Position numbers and translations under genes: made by a program. The notes beneath the pieces were generated by a model, which saw nothing but the letters and a program-made list of their open reading frames with translations, did not search any database and was not told the origin of the DNA. A DNA stretch of 49,744 nucleotides. It comes from Croceibacterium_A sp965977975. GTDB lineage: Bacteria > Pseudomonadota > Alphaproteobacteria > Sphingomonadales > Sphingomonadaceae. Numbering within the stretch: position 1 is the stretch's first letter; each line of letters begins with the position of its first letter. Of this stretch, positions 1 to 8,548 are shown piece after piece. The stretch is from contig CBHCZH010000005.1 in assembly GCA_965977975.1 (NCBI GenBank), forward strand, positions 1 to 49,744. The letters run 5' to 3'.

Positions 1-2
1 AC

Positions 3-956
<954 letters not shown>

Positions 957-978
957 GCCAGCCGGACGTTGCAAAAGA

Positions 979-1010
979 GGGCCGGGGAGCGATCCCCGGC
1001 CCTTTTGTTT
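979..1010. terminator. Bidirectional rho-independent terminator between groEL and the MarR-GNAT gene
   Basis: A perfect 9-bp stem (GGGCCGGGG at 979-987 with CCCCGGCCC at 994-1002) encloses a 6-base loop. It is followed by TTTTGTTT and preceded by AAAAG, so it can stop transcription from both convergent genes. Confidence 0.88.
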
Positions 1011-1013
1011 CGG

Positions 1014-1913
1014 CTAGGCGTAGCGCATCGCCACGTCGCAGCGGGCATATTCACCGCCGCAGCGGGCGAGGATCTCGGCATCGTGGACGAAGCCGTTGCG
1101 CCCGTACATCCGGATCGCCGCCTCGCTCTTGCCGTTGGTGAGAAGGAACAGCCGCTCGGCACCCATCGCGAATGCCCGTTCGATCGTCGCGCGCAGCAAA
1201 AATTCGCCCGCGCCGCGCCCGCGCGCCTCGGGGAGCACGGCCATCTTGATAAGCTCGAACTCGGCCTCCCCGGTCTTGAGCAGTCCGCAGGTGCCGACGA
1301 TGCCGAGCTCCGGATCCTCGACAAACAGGATGTCGCCGCCCGGATCGACGATCTCGCCACGCGGGTCGGCCAGTTGCGCTTCGTCGACCGCTTCGAGCGC
1401 ATACATCGCTTCGATCCATTGCCGGTTGATGCGCGCGAAATCGGCGGCGAGGCGATCGTGGAACTGCCGTATCGCAAAGCCAGGTCCGGGCCTCCGGTCG
1501 AGCGGCCTGGCCGCGAGCGCCGCCTCGATCGCCGCAACGTGCTCGAGCACGGCATCGATGTCGCACGTCTCGGCAACGGCGGCGCGGATGCGCGGCCAGA
1601 GCGAGGTCTGGGCAGTCGCCATCACCTCTTTTCCCCGCGCCGTCAGCGAAAGCCTGCGCGCGCGCCGATCGGCCGCGACGCCACGCCCGGCGACGAGACC
1701 CATCCGCTCGAGCTGCCGCGCCACACGGGTTATTGCCGGTTGGCTGAAACCGGTGAGTTCGGCCGCTTGGCCCACACCAAGCGAGCCGTGACGCCAGAGG
1801 GCGGTAAGTAACGGCATCTGAGCTGGCTGGGTCGGCAGACCGCAATCGCGCGCGATCAGCTCGGCGCCAGTCTGGAGCCGTTCCGCAAGGCGCTTGAGCC
1901 GGCTGCCCAGCAT
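1014..1913 (-). CDS. MarR-family winged-helix regulator fused to GNAT acetyltransferase
   Basis: The 299-residue protein has two domains. Residues ~1-140 form a MarR-type winged helix (recognition segment GFSQPAITRVARQLERMGLV, wing rich in Arg around VAADRRARRL). Residues ~150-299 form a GNAT N-acetyltransferase with the acetyl-CoA loop VLPEARGRGAGEFLL. MarR-GNAT fusions are a recognised family of ligand-responsive regulators whose acetylation substrate is usually unknown. I chose ATG at 1913 because GGGAGG lies just upstream; the frame stays open to 2021, but that would run through the promoter and operator. It is divergent from the host-attachment gene and is probably autoregulated through the palindrome at 1976-1993. 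Confidence 0.88.
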   Translation of the reverse strand: MLGSRLKRLAERLQTGAELIARDCGLPTQPAQMPLLTALWRHGSLGVGQAAELTGFSQPAITRVARQLERMGLVAGRGVAADRRARRLSLTARGKEVMATAQTSLWPRIRAAVAETCDIDAVLEHVAAIEAALAARPLDRRPGPGFAIRQFHDRLAADFARINRQWIEAMYALEAVDEAQLADPRGEIVDPGGDILFVEDPELGIVGTCGLLKTGEAEFELIKMAVLPEARGRGAGEFLLRATIERAFAMGAERLFLLTNGKSEAAIRMYGRNGFVHDAEILARCGGEYARCDVAMRYA

Positions 1914-1975
1914 CACGCCTCCCTCACAGGCAAGGATGTCGGCGGCGCGGTTCGACGGAGCGAGCATAGGACAAA

Positions 1976-2004
1976 TACATAACTGGTTATGTAATATGAG
2001 CCAA
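1976..2004 (-). promoter_or_regulatory. Promoter and palindromic operator of the MarR-GNAT gene
   Basis: On the minus strand TTGGCT (plus 1999-2004) and TATGTA (plus 1976-1981) are separated by 17 bases and fit -35/-10 elements. The spacer and -10 box are covered by an 18-bp inverted repeat, TACATAAC-TG-GTTATGTA (1976-1993), with perfect 8-bp arms. Size, symmetry and position fit a MarR-dimer operator that blocks RNA polymerase, so negative autoregulation is inferred. The operator could also affect the divergent gene at 2113. Confidence 0.65.
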
Positions 2005-2112
2005 GCCCGATTGCGCGCCAACTTTCTCCTGCTGCGCTATCGCGGCCTTAGAGCAGGCCAAGCCGTGCAACCCGAGCGGTTCTCGTCCGTTGGTCTCCCG
2101 AAGGAGACCCCC

Positions 2113-2520
2113 ATGAAAATCCCGCACAAGGCCCTCGTCGCTCTCGCTAACGGGGAGCGCTTCGTGCTGATGCGCAATGTCGGACAGGCGTTCGAGCCGA
2201 GGCTGGAGGTGGTCGAGGAACTCGACCTCGAGCTGACCAACTTCAGCGCCGGGGCACGGCATCAGGACCCGGCGGGCCAGCGTAGCGGCAGCACGGACAT
2301 CGACGAGCTCGCCCACGGCGCCGCGATCGCCGAGTGGTTGAACACCCAAACGCTGCGCGGCGGAATCGACCAGGTCGTGATCGCCGCCGATCCCAAGACG
2401 CTCGGCCAGATCCGCCAGCACTGCCACAAGGAACTCGAGAGCCGCATCGTCGGCGAGATCGCGAAGGACCTGACCAACCAGCCGGTCCGGGCCGTCGAGC
2501 AGGCGCTCGCCGCGGCATGA
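2113..2520 (+). CDS. Host attachment family protein (PF10116-like)
   Basis: A 135-residue soluble protein resembling the family annotated as protein required for attachment to host cells. Typical features are the N-terminal strand KALVALANGERFVLMRN, a central linker with TDIDELAHGAAIAEWLN, the segment DQVVIAADPKTLGQIRQHC and the C-terminal EIAKDLTNQPV helix. The fold is related to the archaeal release factor/eRF1-like (baeRF) families, so a translation-related role is possible; the attachment name comes from a single early phenotype. ATG at 2113 is preceded by AAGGAG at 2100-2105. It lies 52 bases before the PIMT-esterase fusion and may be co-transcribed. Confidence 0.8.
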   Translation: MKIPHKALVALANGERFVLMRNVGQAFEPRLEVVEELDLELTNFSAGARHQDPAGQRSGSTDIDELAHGAAIAEWLNTQTLRGGIDQVVIAADPKTLGQIRQHCHKELESRIVGEIAKDLTNQPVRAVEQALAAA

Positions 2521-2572
2521 TTTGATGGCCGGACGCCCGCGCTGGTTCGTCTGGCTGCACAAGAGGTTCGCC

Positions 2573-4555
2573 ATGTTGACCACACCGCAGGAAGACCGCG
2601 TCCAAATGGTCGATCGCCAGTTGCGCAGGCGCGGGATCGGAAACGAGCATGTCCTCAGGGCTATGGGCGAGGTGCCGCGCGAACGCTTCGTGCCCGAGCG
2701 GCTGCGCGAGTTCGCCTACGAAGACGGTCCGCTGCCGATCGGCGAGGAGCAGACGATCAGCCAGCCCTATATCGTCGCACTGATGCTCGAGGCAGCCGAT
2801 GTCTCCCCCGGCGACCGGGTGCTCGAGGTCGGCGCCGGTTCGGGCTACGCCGCGGCGGTGATGTCGCGGATCGCCGAACGGGTCTACGCGATCGAGCGGC
2901 ACGAGACGCTCGCGGCTTCCGCGCAGGAGCGCGTGGCCGAGCTGGGCTACGACAACCTCGAGATCATCGCTGGTGACGGCAGCCTCGGCCTTCCCGACAA
3001 AGCGCCATTCGACGCGATCCTGGTCGCGGCCGGCGGCGACAAGGTGCCGGAGCCGTTGAAGCAGCAGCTCGCGATCGGCGGCCGGCTGGTCGTGCCGGTC
3101 GGAGGCGAGAGTCTGCAGTCGCTGCTTTGCGTGACCCGCACCGGCGAGGAGAGCTGGATCGAGGACGATCTTGGCGGCGTGCGCTTCGTTCCCCTGATCG
3201 GCGCGCATGGGCGCTGGGAAGACGGCAACCGCGCGGCGAGCAACCATCGCCCGGCGCGCGAGCTGACGCTTGCCCAATGCATCGCCGAGGCGGCCGAGCC
3301 ACTGCCCGATCCCGACGAGGATGCCCACTTCGCAGAATGGTTCGACCGCTTCGCCGACCGCCGCGTGGTGCTGCTCGGTGAGGCGAGCCACGGCACGCAC
3401 GAGTTCTACGCCGCGCGCGCCGCGATCACGCGGCGCTTCGTCGAGCGGCACGGGTTCACGATCGTCGCGGTCGAGGCCGACTGGCCCGACGCCGCCGCGA
3501 TTGACCGCTACATCCGCCACCGCCCGCATCGGCCGAGCGCCCAGCGTCCGTTCGAGCGCTTCCCGACCTGGATGTGGCGCAACACCGTGATCGACCGGCT
3601 GATGCACGACTTGCGCGAGCTCAACCATGGGCGCGGCACGGACGAAATGGTCGGATTCTACGGGCTCGACATCTACAACATGTCGGGCTCGATCGAGGCG
3701 GTGCTTGCCTATCTCGACGAGCACGATCCGCAAGCCGCGGCGATCGCGCGCGAGCGGTACGGCTGCCTGACTCCGTGGCAGGCCAATCCGGCGACATACG
3801 GCCGCGCCGCGCTGAGCCGCGGCTATGCCGAATGCGAAGCGGAAGTCATCGCGCAGTGCCGGGAACTCCTCAGACGAGCGCTGGAGGACGGAGAAGGCAT
3901 GTTTGGTGCGGCGATGAACGCACGGCTGATCGCCTCGGCCGAAAAGTACTATCGCATCATGTACTACGGCGGCGCCGAAAGCTGGAACCTGCGCGACAGC
4001 CACATGGCCGAGACGCTGGAGCACTTGCTCGAGCAGGCCGGGCCCAGTTCGAAGGCGCTCGTCTGGGCGCACAACAGCCACATCGGAGATGCCCGCGCGA
4101 CCGAAATGGGCGCTGTCCGCGGCGAGCACAACATCGGTCAGCTGGTCCGCGAGCGCTGGGGCGAGAGCGCCGCGCTGATCGGCTTCGGCACCCACGCCGG
4201 GACGGTAACCGCCGCCGACGACTGGGATTCCCCACGTAAGGAGAAACGTGTGCTGCCGAGCCGCAGCGACAGCTACGAGCGGCAATGCCACGACAGCGGC
4301 GTGGACCGCTTTTTGCTCGACCTCGCCGAAGGCAAGCACGAGGCGCTCCGTCGCCGCTTGTCCGAGCCGCGGCTCGAACGCTTCATCGGAGTGATTTATC
4401 GGCCCGAGACCGAGCGCTGGAGCCATTACAGCGAAGCCGTGCTGCCCCAGCAGTTCGACGCCTTCGTGTGGTTCGACGAAACCCGCGCGCTGCAGGCACT
4501 CGGCCCGCCGGAACCCGATCGCGGCTTGCCCGAAACCTATCCGTTCGGCGTCTAG
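2573..4555 (+). CDS. Protein-L-isoaspartate O-methyltransferase fused to erythromycin esterase-like domain
   Basis: The 660-residue protein joins two enzymes. Residues ~1-215 are a PIMT domain, which uses S-adenosylmethionine to methylate isoaspartyl residues for repair; visible motifs are TISQPYIVALML and the SAM loop VLEVGAGSGYAAAVM. Residues ~235-655 are an erythromycin esterase/succinoglycan synthesis-type hydrolase with LLGEASHGTHEFY, VAVEADWPDA and VWAHNSHIGDAR, which carry the conserved Glu and His residues of the EreA/EreB family. This fusion recurs in bacterial genomes, but the substrate of the esterase half is unknown. ATG at 2573 with AAGAGG upstream was preferred over an in-frame ATG at 2522, which has no ribosome-binding site. 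A long open frame on the opposite strand is a high-GC shadow. Confidence 0.9.
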   Translation: MLTTPQEDRVQMVDRQLRRRGIGNEHVLRAMGEVPRERFVPERLREFAYEDGPLPIGEEQTISQPYIVALMLEAADVSPGDRVLEVGAGSGYAAAVMSRIAERVYAIERHETLAASAQERVAELGYDNLEIIAGDGSLGLPDKAPFDAILVAAGGDKVPEPLKQQLAIGGRLVVPVGGESLQSLLCVTRTGEESWIEDDLGGVRFVPLIGAHGRWEDGNRAASNHRPARELTLAQCIAEAAEPLPDPDEDAHFAEWFDRFADRRVVLLGEASHGTHEFYAARAAITRRFVERHGFTIVAVEADWPDAAAIDRYIRHRPHRPSAQRPFERFPTWMWRNTVIDRLMHDLRELNHGRGTDEMVGFYGLDIYNMSGSIEAVLAYLDEHDPQAAAIARERYGCLTPWQANPATYGRAALSRGYAECEAEVIAQCRELLRRALEDGEGMFGAAMNARLIASAEKYYRIMYYGGAESWNLRDSHMAETLEHLLEQAGPSSKALVWAHNSHIGDARATEMGAVRGEHNIGQLVRERWGESAALIGFGTHAGTVTAADDWDSPRKEKRVLPSRSDSYERQCHDSGVDRFLLDLAEGKHEALRRRLSEPRLERFIGVIYRPETERWSHYSEAVLPQQFDAFVWFDETRALQALGPPEPDRGLPETYPFGV

Positions 4556-4622
4556 GGGTCTGTAATTGTAACCGTCGCGGTTTGCCCCTATGCTGCTCCT
4601 GGGCCGCCCTGGGGAGCGCCAC

Positions 4623-5270
4623 ATGTCCGACACCGAAACCGCTTGGTTCATCAAAGGGCGCGAGTTCGTCCACTGCAACTGCGCCTACGGTTGCCCATGC
4701 CAATTCAACGCCTTGCCGACCCAGGGCAACTGCCAGGCCGTCGCCGGTATCCGCATCGACGAAGGCATGCACGGTGGAACCGACCTTGCGGGTCTCTCGA
4801 TCACGATGGTCGTGGCCTGGCCCGGACCCATTCACGAAGGCAAAGGACAGGTTCTGCCGATCGTCGATGTGAACGCCGACGAAGCCCAGCGCGAGGCGCT
4901 GCTCAGAATCATGAGCGGACTCGACACCGTGCCCGGCGCGACGTTCTTCCAGGTGTTCGCCGCCACCTTCGAGAAGGTGCACGACCCGGTGTTCTCGGAA
5001 ATCGACCTGACGGTGGACGTATCCGGCCGCCGCGCCCGGTTGCTGGTGCCCGACCTGATCGACGCGCGAGGCGAGCCGATCGTCAACCCGGTGACCGGCG
5101 AGGAGCAGCGCGCGCGGATCAACCTGCCCGACGGGTTCGAGTACGACGTCTGCGAGGTTGGCCGCGGCTGGGCCTCGACGAAAGGCCCGATCGATGTCCA
5201 GCTGCGCGATTCGCATGCGCAGTTCGCCCGGCTGCACATGACCGAGAGCGGTGTCGTCCACCCCGCGTGA
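4623..5270 (+). CDS. DUF1326 domain-containing protein
   Basis: A 215-residue protein of the DUF1326 family. The cysteine-rich N-terminus (FVHCNCAYGCPCQFNALP) is the family hallmark and suggests metal binding; the central part is strand-rich. Biochemical function is unknown. The start at ATG 4623 excludes an 11-residue in-frame extension. Its end overlaps the next gene by 20 bases. DUF1326 genes are regularly followed by a DUF2182 membrane protein, exactly as here, which implies a joint role, perhaps in metal handling. Confidence 0.85.
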   Translation: MSDTETAWFIKGREFVHCNCAYGCPCQFNALPTQGNCQAVAGIRIDEGMHGGTDLAGLSITMVVAWPGPIHEGKGQVLPIVDVNADEAQREALLRIMSGLDTVPGATFFQVFAATFEKVHDPVFSEIDLTVDVSGRRARLLVPDLIDARGEPIVNPVTGEEQRARINLPDGFEYDVCEVGRGWASTKGPIDVQLRDSHAQFARLHMTESGVVHPA

Positions 5271-6030
5271 CGCGCTGCCGCTGCAGCGGCTGTTGTCCCG
5301 CCCCGTCCTGACTTCGGCCGCGGCGCTCGCCGCGGTGATCGTGCTGGCGTGGGTCTGGCTTCTCGCACAGGAAATGCCGCGCGGCGGATCGATGGCCGGA
5401 ATGGCCATGGCGCCCGCACCGTGGAGCGTCGGTTCCCTTCTTGCCGCTTTCGCGATGTGGGCGTTGATGATGGTAGCGATGATGCTGCCGTCGGCCGCTC
5501 CGATGATCCTGCTCCACGCCCGGATCGATAGCGGAACGCGTGCCGCGCGAGCGCGCGACAACGCGCTGTTCGCTTTGTGCTACCTCGTGGTCTGGACAGC
5601 ATTTTCTGCCCTGGCGACACTGGCGCAGGCGTGGCTGATCGATGGCGGCCTGGTTTCCTCGGTGACTCTCGCGGTTGGGACCAGGCAGCTTTCGGGGGCC
5701 CTGCTGCTGATCGCGGCCATTTGGCAGCTTACCTCGGCCAAGACGGCATGCCTCGGACAATGTCAGTCGCCCATCGGTTTCGTGATGCGCTACTGGCACC
5801 CGGGCCCGGCTGGCGCGGTACGGCTCGGCCTGGTGCACGGGCTTTATTGCCTCGGCTGCTGCTGGGCCCTGATGCTCCTGCTATTCGTCGGCGGGGTGAT
5901 GAACCTCGCTTGGGTGGCGATCATCGCTGCGGTCGTCTTCGCCGAAAAGACCGCGCACCCTGTGTGGCGCATCGACCGCTGGCTCGCTGTTGCCCTCGCC
6001 TTGGCCGCCGTCGCCGTGCTGATTGCCTGA
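5251..6030 (+). CDS. DUF2182 predicted metal-binding integral membrane protein
   Basis: A 259-residue inner-membrane protein with about six or seven hydrophobic segments. Family signs are the Met-rich loop GGSMAGMAMAP, the helix FAMWALMMVAMMLPSAAPM and the motif LVHGLYCLGCCWALM with its paired cysteines. Met- and Cys-rich membrane segments suggest a transition metal as ligand, but no member has an established activity. The start is GTG at 5251, inside the end of the DUF1326 gene, consistent with translational coupling. The two form one operon. Confidence 0.85.
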   Translation: MSSTPRDALPLQRLLSRPVLTSAAALAAVIVLAWVWLLAQEMPRGGSMAGMAMAPAPWSVGSLLAAFAMWALMMVAMMLPSAAPMILLHARIDSGTRAARARDNALFALCYLVVWTAFSALATLAQAWLIDGGLVSSVTLAVGTRQLSGALLLIAAIWQLTSAKTACLGQCQSPIGFVMRYWHPGPAGAVRLGLVHGLYCLGCCWALMLLLFVGGVMNLAWVAIIAAVVFAEKTAHPVWRIDRWLAVALALAAVAVLIA

Positions 6031-6078
6031 TCGCCGGCGCCTGATACAACCAGAGGCACAACCAAAAGGGATGCCACG

Positions 6079-6840
6079 ATGCGCCTGACGCTTTCGCTGT
6101 GCCTGGCCTTGTCGCTTGCCGCCTGCGCCTCGACGGGCGAAGTCGGCTCCTCTTCCAACGCAGCCGTCGATTATGCCGCCGCGCTAGCCGATCCGCAGCG
6201 CCCCGCCGCCGACCGTGAGCGCGACGCGGCGCGCAAACCGGCCGAGCTGCTCGCGTTCGGGCAGGTCGAGTCCGGCGAGAAGGTCGGCGACTATATCATC
6301 GGCGGCGGCTATTGGACGCGCATCCTCTCGAACGTCGTCGGTCCGCAAGGCAAGGTCTATGCGTTCCAGCCCGACGAGTTCATCGCCTTCCGTCCCGCCT
6401 ATGGCGAGGAGCAGAATGCCGCGGTGGCGGGCCGGGCCAATGTGGTGCCGCTGCGTGGGCCGGTCGCCGCGCCCGCCTTTCCCGAGCCGCTCGACACTCT
6501 GATAACCGTCCAGAACTTCCACGACCTCTACATCGGCGCGATGCCCGAAGGCACCGGATCGAGGGCGGTCGCCGCGCTTTACACAGCACTCAAACCGGGC
6601 GGCACGCTACTGGTGGTCGATCACAGCGCGGTCGCCGCAAGCGGCACCTCGACGACCGACGCGCTGCACCGGATCGACAAGCAGGCCGCGATCGATGCGC
6701 TGACGGCGGCCGGCTTCCTCCTCGAAGCCGAAAGTGGCCTTTATGCTCGCTCCGACGACCCACGCACCGCCAACGTCTTCGCGCCGGAGATTCGCGGGAA
6801 GACCGACCAATTCGTGCTGCGCTTCCGCAAACCGGCATAA
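6079..6840 (+). CDS. Lipoprotein with class I SAM-methyltransferase-like fold
   Basis: A 253-residue protein beginning with a lipoprotein signal (LSLAACAS, predicted acylated Cys16). The rest resembles a class I methyltransferase of the predicted methyltransferase type found in proteobacteria: a degraded SAM loop region (GDYIIGGGYWTRIL), then NFHDLYIG and LKPGGTLLVVDH. The usual glycine-rich GxGxG is replaced by GGGYW, so catalytic activity is uncertain. An extracytoplasmic methyltransferase would lack obvious access to SAM, which makes this family odd. The ribosome-binding site AAAAGGGA lies upstream at 6063-6070. Confidence 0.75.
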   Translation: MRLTLSLCLALSLAACASTGEVGSSSNAAVDYAAALADPQRPAADRERDAARKPAELLAFGQVESGEKVGDYIIGGGYWTRILSNVVGPQGKVYAFQPDEFIAFRPAYGEEQNAAVAGRANVVPLRGPVAAPAFPEPLDTLITVQNFHDLYIGAMPEGTGSRAVAALYTALKPGGTLLVVDHSAVAASGTSTTDALHRIDKQAAIDALTAAGFLLEAESGLYARSDDPRTANVFAPEIRGKTDQFVLRFRKPA

Positions 6841-6991
6841 AGTTCCCACGCTTCGTCCCATGTCTGCAACAGCTCACCGGCCTCGTCGAACGGCCGACCG
6901 CCTTGCCGAGTCCGTTCGTCGCGAATCTGATTGCCGACTTTCCGCCCGTGGTTAAGATTTTGACAAGGTTGGCGGGGATACGTTTCACGAC

Positions 6992-8026
6992 ATGAGCTTG
7001 GGGATTCTCGGACGGGTCGCAGCCGGCTTGACGCTGGCCCTGTCATTCACCGTTTCTGCGCACGCGCAAGGCCAGGTCAACCTCGAGGCCGCGTTCGACA
7101 ACGCGCTCGGCACCGAGGTGCGCGCGCCGCAGGACTTCTCGGCGCGCTACGACAGCCCGCTCGCGCAGCAGATCGCGCAAATCGCCGACGGCTCTCGCGG
7201 CCGAATCGGCGTCGCTGCGATCGATCTCGCCACCGGCGAAGAAGTCGCCGTGCTCGGCGATCAGCGCTTTCCGATGGCAAGCACGAGCAAGATCGCGATT
7301 GCCGCGACCTTCCTCGAAGGAGTGGACCGCGGCCGCTGGAGCCTGACCAGCGAGTTCCCGCTGATGCTGCCGGTGCCCTCGAAGCGGTTCTCGAGCGCGG
7401 TCGCGCCGGTTCGCCGCGGCGAACATATGAGCGCGCTGCAGTTGATCGACCTGATGATCACGCGCAGCTCGAATCCCGCGACCGACGCGCTGCTGGCGGC
7501 GGTCGGCGGTCCGGCCGCGGTCAACGATTGGGCGCGCCGAGCGGGTCTGCGCGAGTTCACGCTCACCCGCGACATCGCGACGCTGGTGCGCGACGACGGG
7601 GAGGTCGACCCGGCGGTCCAGATCGACATGCGCGACAGCGCGACGCCGCGTGAGATGGTGCGGCTGCTGGCCGGCATCTACCAGGGCCAGTGGCTGAGTG
7701 CATCGAGCCGCAACGTGATCATCGATGCAATGGAGCGGTGCCGCACCGGCACGCGCCGCATCCCGGCGATGCTGCCGCTCGAGGCCAAAGTCGCGCACAA
7801 GACCGGATCGCTCAACAACACCTCGAGCGACATCGGGCTGATCAGCATGCCCGACGGACGCACGATCGCGCTGGCGATCTACGTCACCGGCCAGGGCACC
7901 CGCGGCAGCCGCGAGGACCGCATCGCCAGTATCGCGCGGGCGATCTACGACGGTTACGGCCAGTCCGCCCGCCGGTATGCCAACGCCCGCTACGGCTCGT
8001 CGGGCGCGGGTGTCGCCGCGAACTGA
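6992..8026 (+). CDS. Class A beta-lactamase-like serine hydrolase, atypical omega loop
   Basis: A 344-residue periplasmic protein with signal peptide (cleavage near SAHA-QG). The active-site motifs of class A enzymes are visible: S97-T-S-K100 (nucleophile and general base), S159-S-N161 in place of SDN, and K270-T-G. Ungapped alignment of the omega loop from R200 (position 164) to D215 (position 179) puts Asp202 at the place of Glu166 and Asp206 at Asn170, so deacylation may be poor or use another residue such as Glu204. It could be a weak lactamase, a penicillin-binding hydrolase or an esterase. It is a single gene with a terminator behind it. Confidence 0.8.
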   Translation: MSLGILGRVAAGLTLALSFTVSAHAQGQVNLEAAFDNALGTEVRAPQDFSARYDSPLAQQIAQIADGSRGRIGVAAIDLATGEEVAVLGDQRFPMASTSKIAIAATFLEGVDRGRWSLTSEFPLMLPVPSKRFSSAVAPVRRGEHMSALQLIDLMITRSSNPATDALLAAVGGPAAVNDWARRAGLREFTLTRDIATLVRDDGEVDPAVQIDMRDSATPREMVRLLAGIYQGQWLSASSRNVIIDAMERCRTGTRRIPAMLPLEAKVAHKTGSLNNTSSDIGLISMPDGRTIALAIYVTGQGTRGSREDRIASIARAIYDGYGQSARRYANARYGSSGAGVAAN

Positions 8027-8039
8027 TCCCAAAAAAGAA

Positions 8040-8063
8040 GGGCGCGGCCTCGCGACCGCGCCC
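8040..8063. terminator. Bidirectional terminator between beta-lactamase and small lipoprotein
   Basis: A perfect 8-bp stem (GGGCGCGG 8040-8047, CCGCGCCC 8056-8063) lies between convergent genes. An A-rich run precedes it and TCCCTTGTTT follows. Confidence 0.75.
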
Positions 8064-8088
8064 TCCCTTGTTTCGTGACGGACCCGGC

Positions 8089-8361
8089 TTAGTCGGCCGC
8101 GGCTTCGCCCTCGGTTTCGTCCTGGACGTCGGCTTCGGCCTCGGCGGTCTCGTCGGCCGCTTCGTCGCCGACGGCATCGACGGCCGCACCGGCTTCGGCC
8201 GCGGCATCCTCGACCGCTTCACCGGCGGCTTCCACATTGGCTTCGGCGTCGGCCATCGCCGCATCCGCGGCCTCGCCGGCAGCGTCTTCAGTGCTCTCGG
8301 AGCAGGCGGCGAGCGACAGGGCAGCACCGGCGATGGCGGCGACGAGAACGATCTTGCGCAT
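8089..8361 (-). CDS. Small Ala/Glu/Asp-rich lipoprotein
   Basis: A 90-residue protein with a typical lipoprotein signal (MRKIVLVAAIAG, lipobox LAAC with Cys20 predicted as the acylated residue). The mature part is almost only Ala, Glu and Asp in a loose heptad-like pattern, so it is probably a long acidic helix reaching from the membrane. Function is unknown; such proteins are common in sphingomonads. ATG at 8361 has AAGGATC upstream. A 26-codon in-frame extension upstream has no such support. Confidence 0.72.
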   Translation of the reverse strand: MRKIVLVAAIAGAALSLAACSESTEDAAGEAADAAMADAEANVEAAGEAVEDAAAEAGAAVDAVGDEAADETAEAEADVQDETEGEAAAD

Positions 8362-8491
8362 ATTCGTGATCCTTGAACAGCGAGATGGGGACGCTTGCAT
8401 GAGCAGGCGTGAAACCCGCATGCGCGAATTCCAACGCAAGGAATAATGGCAACTTTGTGGCAGCGCAACCCTAGGGCAACCCGCCGCGAAG

Positions 8492-8519
8492 CGTCGTCCC
8501 GGCGTTCGCCGGGATGACG
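8492..8519. repeat. REP-like palindrome upstream of polA
   Basis: An imperfect palindrome centred on CCCGGCGTTCGCCGGG with outer GTCGTC/GATGAC arms. The form matches extragenic palindromes widespread in sphingomonad genomes. It lies 29 bases before polA and could stop upstream readthrough. Confidence 0.65.
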
Positions 8520-8548
8520 GGGCGGCGGGACGCTGCTAGCTAAGCGCC

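Noticed and set aside
2243..4678. Long open frame on the minus strand opposite the PIMT-esterase gene (about 800 codons)
   Set aside because: It is an antisense shadow of a high-GC gene; the plus-strand product has clear family motifs, and the minus frame has none.
6960..6990. Promoter TTGACA just before the beta-lactamase gene
   Set aside because: No acceptable -10 box is found at 16-18 bases, and the start point would fall inside the ribosome-binding region.
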